DNA of 6,073 nucleotides from Planctomycetota bacterium (GTDB lineage Bacteria; Planctomycetota; Planctomycetia; Pirellulales; Pirellulaceae), in contig JAHWKS010000391.1 in NCBI GenBank assembly GCA_019347795.1, positions 1-6,073 of the forward strand, written 5' to 3'. Shown here in pieces: positions 1-5,557 of this stretch (the stretch's first letter is position 1; each line of letters begins with the position of its first letter). The notes beneath the pieces were generated by a model, which saw nothing but the letters and a program-made list of their open reading frames with translations, did not search any database and had not been told where the DNA came from. A program made the position numbers and the translations under genes.

Positions 1-72
1 GACGCGTGGCCGACCCTCCCCTCCCCCGTGCGCGCGGGCATCGTCGCGATGGTGAAAGCGGCGGGATGGTAA
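1..72 (+). CDS. 3' end of a gene beginning outside the window; possibly a planctomycete integrase-like protein
   Basis: Frame 1 is open from the first base to a TAA at 70-72 and gives 23 residues, including AWPTLPSPVRAGIVAMV. The pattern 'W-P-x-L-P-x-x-V/I-R-A-G-I-x-A-M-V' near a C-terminus is one I associate, from memory, with the tails of many planctomycete tyrosine-recombinase-like and hypothetical proteins. That association is established knowledge only in a loose sense and has not been searched here. The codons are GC-rich at third positions, as in the other genes of the window, which supports real coding. The gene points toward the kinase operon, so the two units are convergent. No catalytic residue lies in the visible part, so the function cannot be fixed. 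It may belong to an intact gene or to a remnant. Confidence 0.5.
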   Translation, partial: DAWPTLPSPVRAGIVAMVKAAGW

Positions 73-102
73 AGACAGCCGCCCAGAGACGCCGCTCCCG
101 AG

Positions 103-123
103 AGAATAACCCGTCGTTATTCT
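103..123. terminator. Perfect 8-bp inverted repeat, possible terminator or binding site
   Basis: AGAATAAC (103-110) and GTTATTCT (116-123) are exact reverse complements around a 5-base loop CCGTC. It begins 31 bases after the stop codon at 70-72. The stem is AT-rich in otherwise GC-rich DNA, and the following bases are not a strong T-run, so it is a poor classical intrinsic terminator. Position after a gene favours a termination or mRNA-end role. The symmetry would equally suit a dimeric DNA-binding protein. Confidence 0.35.
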
Positions 124-197
124 GACCTTTGGCTCCGGAGGTCCCCGTGCGTCCAAGACGGCTACGGCCGAAATCCCGTGATTCGCAGGGATTCTTG

Positions 198-230
198 CAG
201 TTTCGCGAGCCTTCCTCGCTCTGCGAACTG
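198..230. repeat. Imperfect inverted repeat able to form a bulged hairpin
   Basis: The arms CAGTTTCGCGAGC (198-210) and GCTCTGCGAACTG (218-230) pair over about 12 bp if one base is bulged on each side, with loop CTTCCTC. There is no flanking T-run on either strand. It lies between convergent transcription units and could be an mRNA 3'-end structure or a copy of a dispersed intergenic repeat. I cannot test copy number from this window. Confidence 0.4.
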
Positions 231-309
231 TCCAAATCATAGGCATTTTTCCGCCGTTGGGGAGGGGTTCTCTGACACTTTTCTGACGCCGGGCGCGCTG
301 CTTCGCTTC

Positions 310-619
310 AACCGAGTTCACCGAACTCTTCCGGACACCGGTACCAAGGTTGCATGGCGCGCGTCGCTTCGGACACACGTCCGACACCGGCAGCGCCATT
401 CGCTCGTCTGCACGGCGGCAGTCTATCACGTGCCCCGTCCATGAAGGCAGTCCCACCCTCGCACGGCCGGCCTTCCGTGTCCAGGTAGTACAAGTCTCCA
501 CCTTGGACTCTCCAGGCCGCGATATTCATTGCCACTGCGCCGCCGCGGCTGGAGGCGACGATTACGTCGGGCTTTAGGCATTGATGTCGGGCTTCTGGAA
601 AGCTTCGTCTGTCTGATGC
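310..619 (-). pseudogene. Degraded alpha/beta-hydrolase gene fragment
   Basis: Reading the minus strand on from the kinase stop codon gives KPDVIVASSRGGAVAMNI at 574-521. This is a strand-turn-helix nucleophile elbow of the alpha/beta-hydrolase type, closely resembling the 'PDVVVGSSRGGAVAMN' that I recall from small planctomycete hydrolases. The nucleophile would be the serine at 548-550. The first glycine of G-x-S-x-G is alanine here (554-556). Downstream, pieces of the expected continuation appear in different frames: L-V-L at 494-486, P-A near 470-465, a W-G-T-A-like stretch at 460-446, a G-T-V-I-like stretch at 434-423 and an R-A-D-E-like stretch at 414-403. No single frame joins them, and the N-terminal strand and catalytic histidine region are not found. 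This indicates a truncated, frameshifted relic rather than a gene. The elbow is strong evidence; the later patches are weaker. The limits are approximate. Confidence 0.6.
566..594. repeat. 9-bp direct repeat spaced 20 bases within the hydrolase relic
   Basis: GTCGGGCTT occurs at 566-574 and again at 586-594. On the minus strand these are the two copies of AAGCCCGAC. Removing one 20-base unit joins a frame reading DEHQTDEAFQ directly to KPDVIVASSRGG. That suggests the second copy arose by a short duplication or slippage that broke the frame. Confidence 0.45.
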
Positions 620-3600
620 TCATCGCCCGGAAGGCGCCGAGGGCCAAAGAATTGAAGTTGCGTCGCGCGAGGCGGTAAGGATGATGCGGCCGTCGGGCGA
701 GAACGCCGCGGCGGTAAGCGCCTGGCCGTGCCGCTTCAGGGTGAGGATTTCCTTGCCCGTCCCGGCATCCCAAAGTTTCGCGATGTTATCCTCGCCGGCG
801 GTAATCACGCGGCGGCCGTCGGGGGAAAACGCCGCGGCGGTCACCGGGGCCGTGTGGCCTCGCAGCGAGAGTTGCAGTAGGCCGTCGGTTGTCCAGATGC
901 GCGCGGTGTTATCCTCGCCGCCAGCAATCAGACGCTTGCCGGCACGGTCGAATGCCGCAAAGAGGAGCGGACGGCGTTCTTGGGGATTCGCGTAGTGCAG
1001 CTCGTGCCCGACCTCCGTCTCGCCGGGAGTCCACAGCCAACTAGCGCCGTCGTCGCCGGCGGTGACGATCTGCGTCGCATCGGGAGAGAACCTCGCGCTG
1101 CGGACCGGACCGCGGGGGCGATCGAACACCGCCATGAGTTCGCCGGTTTCCGCGTTCCAAAGGCGCACGGCGCCGTCGGCGCCGGCGGTCGCCACGCGTT
1201 CATCGCCGGCGACGGGTGAGAAGGCCACGGAGTGGATCGGCAGTCCCTGGTGAGCATCGGTGAATTGCCGGATGACGTGAGCGGAGGCGACATCCCAGAC
1301 TTTCGCGGTCCCGTCCAACGACGCCGTCGCCACACGGTCCCCCCCGGGCGAAAAGGCCGCCGAGGTGAGCACTCCGTTGCGGCTGAACGTGCGGGTCTTG
1401 CGGCCGGTCTGCACGTCCCACAACCGGGCGTGGTTGCCGCCGACCGTCAGGAGTTCGTCCCCACCGGGAGTGAATGCCATCGACCACACTTCGCCGATGT
1501 AGGCTTGCGGAGTCCACGGCTCCCCGGACGCCGTTGTGGGCCGTGCCGTGGCTCGCGGTCCCGTGGTGAAGGTGTAGCGCCGCAGGCGGCCGTCGCGAAA
1601 GGCGACGATGGCCGTCTCGCCATCAGCGGCGAGCACAGCGGCTTCGGCGGGCGTCGCTTCCTCGTTCAGCACGTCGGATGTGGCGGCGACGAGCGACCAC
1701 CGATGGACCAGCCCCGCCGCGGTCACGGTCAGCGCCCATCGGCCGTCGCGAGAGAGGCCCAGCGACTTGACCGAGTCGGCGTGCTTGAGCGTCAAGTCGA
1801 GCAGCTCTTCGCCGGTGGATGTGTCCCAGCGGCCGACGCTGTTGTCCTCGCTGGCGGTGAGGAGCTGCCCGCCGCCGGGAAGAAAGCGAATGGCGGTGAT
1901 GGCGTGGCCGGGGGTGTGGCCGCGAAGCTGGCGGAGCTCGCGCCACGAGTCGCCGTCGCGCCGCCAGAGAATGCACAGGCCGCGCGAGTTGCCGCTGGCC
2001 AGCATTTGATCATCGGGAGAAACCGCCAGCGCCGTCGCCTCGCCGTTATGGCCTGCCAAGGCGTCTAAGAGGGCGCCCGTCTTCGAGTCCCAGACCTTGA
2101 CGAGCGGATCATCGCTGCCGGTGATGAGGAGCCGTCCGTCGTGCGTGACCGCGAGGGCGCCGCGGCGTCCGGTTCCGCGAAGGGCCGAGCTTCCCTGAAA
2201 CGGCTCCTGCCCGCCCGAGGCACAGTTCCACTTCCGCACCGTGTTGTCTCCGGAACTGGTAGCCAGCGTGCGGCCGTCGTTGAAGAAGACGGCGCCCAAG
2301 ACGAGGAACTCGGGCCCCTCGTTCAGCGTGATCGGCTCTCCGCCCTCCACCGGCCAGACCTTGGCGACGCGGTCCCGGCCTGCCGTGACCACGCGGTCCC
2401 CCGAGGGCGAAAACGCCGCCGAGAGCACGGCGTCCTCGTGACCGGCCAGCGCCCGCTCCTCTTCATAGTTGGTGACGTCCCATACCTTCACTACGGCGTC
2501 GTATCCGCCGGAGACGACCATCTGTCCCTCCGCCCACGAGTCGCACGAGCGGACCCACCCGCCGTGCCCGCGCAGCGTGCGGAGCGGCTTGGACGCCGAA
2601 TCGTCGGACAAATCCCAAACCTTCACTGAATTATCGTGGGCGGCGCTGACCAGGCGCCGGCCGTCGCGCGAAACGCGCAGTGCGTGGACGGCGGCGGTAT
2701 GTCCGCTGAGGGTGCGCAGTTCGGGGTTGGGAAAGATCGCCTCGCGGTCGGGAAGCGGCTCGTCGCCACTCAGCACGTCCAAGGTCGCGTAGTCGTACGG
2801 CCGCAGATCGTCCGGGTCCCAAAGCAGAATGTTCTTATCGTAGCCCGCCGAGACGATCCGCTCGGCGCCGCTTTCATCCGGCGGCGTGAACGCGGCGGCG
2901 TACACCGGACCTTCATGGCCGAAGAAGCGGAGCGGCTTTTCGTCGGCGCCGACGCGCCACACCATCACGACGCGGTCTTCTCCCCCGGTAACGACGCGGC
3001 TCTCGTCGTACGAGAACGCCGCACAATGGACCGGGTCGTGGTGTCCCCGCAGGGCCTCCATCTGCCGCCCCTCTTGCCAGTCCCAAAGTCGGGCGGTGAA
3101 GTCTCGCGAAGCGGAGAGGATCCGCCGGCCGTCGCGGGAGAACGTCACGCTCAGCACGTCGTCGAGATGACCCGTGAGGGACTGGACCGGCGTCGCGGGC
3201 GGATCGCCGCTCACATCCCAGACCTTGATCCCCCCGGCGCCCGCGGTGGCGGCGTAGGCGCCGTCGCGGGAGAATGCGACCGCGTACACGGGACCGCCGT
3301 GGTCCAGCGAGACCGCATGCTCCGCCGCTTCGCCCCGCCACACCGGTCCCATCTCCCACAGGCGCACCCTGCCGGAGAGTCCGCCAGCGATCATGCGGCG
3401 GCCGTCCTCGGACACGGCGACGGCCTCCAGACGCTGGCCCGCGTCCAGCGTGGCGAAGTCGCGACTGGTGAGGAACATCAGCCGGCCCCACTCCCAATGG
3501 CGGAGCTGGGCTTTGCTCGGCGTCGCCTCCGGCCGCGCGTAGCCGGCCAGCAGCGAGCGAGCGGTGTCGAAGGCGTTATCGGCGATCATCTGGTCGGCCA

Positions 3601-5530
3601 GGCCGATCTGGGCGACGTATCCCTGCCGCTCCTCCTCAGCCCGCGCCCTTTCAGCCGTCCCTTGGGCTATTTTCGCGTCGTCTCGGGCCGATTCGGCCTG
3701 CGATTGCGCGCAGAGTGCGGCTTGCTTTTCCTCTTCCACCTGAGCGTTCGCCGTCTCGAGTGCAGTGACTTGGGACTTGATGGTGTCCTGGGCGCTTTTC
3801 AGATTGCCAACGGTGATCTCCAACTCCTTACTTTTCTTGACGGCCGTCCTTTTGGCCGCAATCTCCTGATTGTGGCGGCGATTGATCTCAAAGAGCGAGC
3901 CCACCACGATGACGAAGATCAAAGCCAACAGGCCGGCCGTCATTCGCCGGGCGGTCCGCAGCCGCTGCTGCCGGGCGTCCCGCTCGTGCTGCGCCGCTTC
4001 CAGCCGTCGCCGCAACTCCGCGTGTTCCGGCTCGCCGGCGTCCAAGAGAGAAAGCCCCAGGTCGAAGTCGCTGTTGGCCAGCGCACGCTCGGCGTACTCC
4101 CACTGCACTAGCGATAGGCCGAGCCGGGCCTCCTCGTTTTGATCCCACAGCGCCACGGCCTCCTGATAAGCAAACATCGCGCGGGCGTAGTCCTGGTAGT
4201 CGCCGGTGCGATGCGCTTGTTGCAGGTCCTCGGCGGCGCGGTGCGTCAGCGCGAGGCTTTGCGAGTGCGATTGATACGCCCGCAGCGCCGCTTGAAAGTC
4301 CTGTACGGCGGCGTAGCGGTCGCGCGGATGCGTGGACATCGCCTGGAGGGCGATCTCGAGCAACTCCCCCCCCGCCTCCGTCGGCACGATGTCGTTGCGG
4401 GCGGCGGCGCGGAGGCACTCCATCACGTCGCGGCCGGTGTGGGGCGGATCGCCCGTGACGATCTCGTAGAGGATGGCGCCCAGCAGGTACACGTCGGCCG
4501 CGGGGCCGATCGCATCGAGCGGGCCGGTGGCCATCTCCGGCGCCATGTAGGCCGGCGTGCCGCCCATGCCCGTCGAGCTGCCGATGCTCCCGGACTTGGA
4601 GAACGTCCGCGTCGGAAGCGCGATGCCCCAGTCCATCACCAGCACTTCGCCGAAGTCGCCGAGCATCACGTTCTCGGGCTTCAGGTCGCGATGCACGACG
4701 CCGCGGGCGTGGGCGAAGGCGACGGCGTCCGCCACCTTCATCAAGATCTCCAAGTTCTCCGCCTGCGGCTTGGCGCGGACGACCTGGCTCCACGGGACGC
4801 CTTGCACCCGCTTCATGGAATAGAACAAGGCGCCCCGCTCATCGCGCCCCACGTTGTAGATCGGGACGATGTTCGGATGGTCCAACTCTCCGGTGACGAC
4901 CGCCTCGGCGAGGAATTTCTCCTGTTCGACGTCCTCGCCTCGACTGGCGTCGCGGAGGGCCTTGAGGGCCACGGTGCGGTCGATCGATCTTTGCTGCGCG
5001 GCGTAGACCACGCCCACGCCCCCTTCGCCGATCACGTCGAGCAGGACGTAATCGGCGCCCGGCGCCTCGCGGGCCACGCAATGCGTGCGGATCATCAGGT
5101 TCGAGGGCGCGGCGGCCGAGAATTGCTCCGCCTTGAGCGTCATGAGCGGCGTGCGGCTGGCTGCGGCGTTCTCCCACATCGCCGTGACCTGCCGCTCCTC
5201 GTCGGGGGAAAGGTCGCGAGGCTGGACCGTGCGGCTGAGGGGGGCGGAAACCGACGCCGTCAATCGCGACGAAGCCGGCGGAGTCGCGGCAACCTCCTCG
5301 GACCGGGCGGCGCTTGGCGGCTCGCTAGGCGGAGCGGCCCAGGCGCCTTCCTGTTCGACGACCGTTTGCAGAATCTCCTGGTACGAGCGGGGCGCCTCCT
5401 CCGCCGAAGCCGCGGAATCTTCGGCCGCCGCGGTCCCTTCCCACGACAGAACTCCATAGCAGCGGGGACAGCGGCCCTGGGCCAGGTCGGCGTCGCGCAA
5501 TTCAGCGTTGCAGAAGGGGCAGTTCAACAT
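620..5530 (-). CDS. Membrane-anchored serine/threonine protein kinase with zinc ribbon and about 21 WD40 repeats
   Basis: A 1636-residue Hanks-type kinase that should transfer ATP phosphate to Ser/Thr of unknown targets. Visible domains: a zinc ribbon with C4, C7, C21 and C24 (CX2C-X13-CX2C); an Ala/Ser/Glu/Pro-rich linker of about 31-160; a kinase domain of about 162-415. Within the kinase are the glycine loop GEGGVG (168-173), Lys190 in VALK, probable helix-C Glu209, HRDLKPEN (280-287), DWG (300-302) where most kinases have DFG, APE (330-332) and Asp346. All catalytic residues are present, so activity is expected. Residues 425-520 are TPR-like and helical. One transmembrane helix lies at about 530-549, a coiled coil at about 550-640, then a LRHWEWGRL linker (676-684) and WD40 repeats from 700 to the end. 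By analogy with PknB-like kinases the N-terminus is cytoplasmic and the propellers are outside, but charges flanking the helix do not settle this. The ATG start at 5528-5530 puts the zinc ribbon at the extreme N-terminus. There is no clear Shine-Dalgarno. It lies 27 bases after the upstream gene, suggesting co-transcription. Confidence 0.95.
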   Translation of the reverse strand: MLNCPFCNAELRDADLAQGRCPRCYGVLSWEGTAAAEDSAASAEEAPRSYQEILQTVVEQEGAWAAPPSEPPSAARSEEVAATPPASSRLTASVSAPLSRTVQPRDLSPDEERQVTAMWENAAASRTPLMTLKAEQFSAAAPSNLMIRTHCVAREAPGADYVLLDVIGEGGVGVVYAAQQRSIDRTVALKALRDASRGEDVEQEKFLAEAVVTGELDHPNIVPIYNVGRDERGALFYSMKRVQGVPWSQVVRAKPQAENLEILMKVADAVAFAHARGVVHRDLKPENVMLGDFGEVLVMDWGIALPTRTFSKSGSIGSSTGMGGTPAYMAPEMATGPLDAIGPAADVYLLGAILYEIVTGDPPHTGRDVMECLRAAARNDIVPTEAGGELLEIALQAMSTHPRDRYAAVQDFQAALRAYQSHSQSLALTHRAAEDLQQAHRTGDYQDYARAMFAYQEAVALWDQNEEARLGLSLVQWEYAERALANSDFDLGLSLLDAGEPEHAELRRRLEAAQHERDARQQRLRTARRMTAGLLALIFVIVVGSLFEINRRHNQEIAAKRTAVKKSKELEITVGNLKSAQDTIKSQVTALETANAQVEEEKQAALCAQSQAESARDDAKIAQGTAERARAEEERQGYVAQIGLADQMIADNAFDTARSLLAGYARPEATPSKAQLRHWEWGRLMFLTSRDFATLDAGQRLEAVAVSEDGRRMIAGGLSGRVRLWEMGPVWRGEAAEHAVSLDHGGPVYAVAFSRDGAYAATAGAGGIKVWDVSGDPPATPVQSLTGHLDDVLSVTFSRDGRRILSASRDFTARLWDWQEGRQMEALRGHHDPVHCAAFSYDESRVVTGGEDRVVMVWRVGADEKPLRFFGHEGPVYAAAFTPPDESGAERIVSAGYDKNILLWDPDDLRPYDYATLDVLSGDEPLPDREAIFPNPELRTLSGHTAAVHALRVSRDGRRLVSAAHDNSVKVWDLSDDSASKPLRTLRGHGGWVRSCDSWAEGQMVVSGGYDAVVKVWDVTNYEEERALAGHEDAVLSAAFSPSGDRVVTAGRDRVAKVWPVEGGEPITLNEGPEFLVLGAVFFNDGRTLATSSGDNTVRKWNCASGGQEPFQGSSALRGTGRRGALAVTHDGRLLITGSDDPLVKVWDSKTGALLDALAGHNGEATALAVSPDDQMLASGNSRGLCILWRRDGDSWRELRQLRGHTPGHAITAIRFLPGGGQLLTASEDNSVGRWDTSTGEELLDLTLKHADSVKSLGLSRDGRWALTVTAAGLVHRWSLVAATSDVLNEEATPAEAAVLAADGETAIVAFRDGRLRRYTFTTGPRATARPTTASGEPWTPQAYIGEVWSMAFTPGGDELLTVGGNHARLWDVQTGRKTRTFSRNGVLTSAAFSPGGDRVATASLDGTAKVWDVASAHVIRQFTDAHQGLPIHSVAFSPVAGDERVATAGADGAVRLWNAETGELMAVFDRPRGPVRSARFSPDATQIVTAGDDGASWLWTPGETEVGHELHYANPQERRPLLFAAFDRAGKRLIAGGEDNTARIWTTDGLLQLSLRGHTAPVTAAAFSPDGRRVITAGEDNIAKLWDAGTGKEILTLKRHGQALTAAAFSPDGRIILTASRDATSILWPSAPSGR
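635..3433 (-). repeat. WD40 propeller array of about 21 blades within the kinase gene
   Basis: I count 21 units of about 35-45 residues, with typical cores such as 'GH..PV.A.AFSPDG..I.TA..D...K.WD'. They begin near residues 700, 741, 784, 826, 868, 938, 983, 1027, 1066, 1113, 1156, 1201, 1245, 1290, 1344, 1380, 1424, 1468, 1508, 1553 and 1596. The unit near 1290 is degenerate. A 32-residue insertion (906-937) follows unit 5. Many units end in WD or a variant. WD40 propellers usually mediate protein binding and have no catalysis of their own. Twenty-one units would make three seven-bladed propellers, which is inference. The exact number could change by one or two with a profile search. Confidence 0.85.
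686..841 (-). repeat. Near-identical 30-bp DNA units in the last two WD40 blades
   Basis: The 30-base stretches at 686-715 and 812-841 differ at only two positions. Both encode the TAAAFSPDGR core of a blade. They are 126 bases (42 codons) apart, exactly one blade, so the final two blades look like a recent duplication or a recently homogenised pair. Earlier blades share only shorter DNA matches, for example TGTTATCCTCGCCG in the blades read near 785 and 907. Confidence 0.7.
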
Positions 5531-5557
5531 GAGCGACGAAGTTTGGCGAACGATGGA
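5531..5557 (-). other. Short intergenic spacer without a visible ribosome-binding site
   Basis: Twenty-seven bases separate the TAA of the small upstream gene (5558-5560) from the ATG of the kinase (5528-5530). Read on the minus strand, the spacer has no AGGAGG-like stretch, and the ten bases before the ATG are pyrimidine-rich. Initiation by coupling to the upstream gene or by a non-Shine-Dalgarno mode is therefore likely. There is no room for a terminator or a full promoter, which supports a two-gene transcription unit. Confidence 0.6.

Larger units (their letters stand above)
73..304. other. Non-coding stretch between the leftmost gene end and the hydrolase relic
   Basis: I see no credible gene here. 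The reading frames crossing it have no recognisable domain and are shadows of GC-rich DNA. It contains two inverted repeats, annotated separately, and the short ATCCC...GGGAT pair (173-177 and 188-192). It also contains a CTGAC-repeat motif at 266-287. It lies between convergent genes, so it would be expected to carry transcription terminators rather than promoters. Confidence 0.6.

Noticed and set aside
369..384. TCGGAC/GTCCGA inverted repeat with a 4-base loop
   Set aside because: Only 6 bp in GC-rich DNA and inside the hydrolase relic; arms of this length are expected by chance.
178..444. An 88-residue plus-strand frame in the left intergenic region
   Set aside because: No domain, no ribosome-binding site, rich in Arg/His/Ser, and it overlaps both the hairpin and the hydrolase relic on the other strand.
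308..535. A 75-residue minus-strand frame with a GTG start as an independent small gene
   Set aside because: The open frame extends upstream to the kinase stop, and the part before the GTG encodes a hydrolase nucleophile elbow. The start therefore falls in the middle of a broken domain; a pseudogene explains it better.
73..619. tRNA, other structured RNA or attachment site in the intergenic region
   Set aside because: I found no cloverleaf, no conserved T-arm sequence and no direct-repeat pair that would mark an integrated element.
1232..2068. A 278-residue plus-strand frame antisense to the WD40 array
   Set aside because: Low-complexity Gly/Arg/Ala-rich translation with no domain, fully explained by antisense of the blade repeats.
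635..3433. Regularly spaced repeats considered as a CRISPR array or satellite DNA
   Set aside because: The period matches WD40 blades in one continuous reading frame, units vary in length and sequence, and there are no conserved repeats with unique spacers.
2636..4111. A 491-residue open frame on the plus strand, antisense to the kinase
   Set aside because: It mirrors the WD40, coiled-coil and membrane region in a GC-rich gene with strong codon bias, which often leaves long open antisense frames. It has no recognisable domain and its composition is repetitive in step with the blades.
3888..4793. A 301-residue minus-strand frame overlapping the kinase domain
   Set aside because: It is a shifted reading of the kinase codons, dominated by Arg, Ala, Gly and Pro. 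The kinase frame has all catalytic motifs in order, so this one is a shadow.
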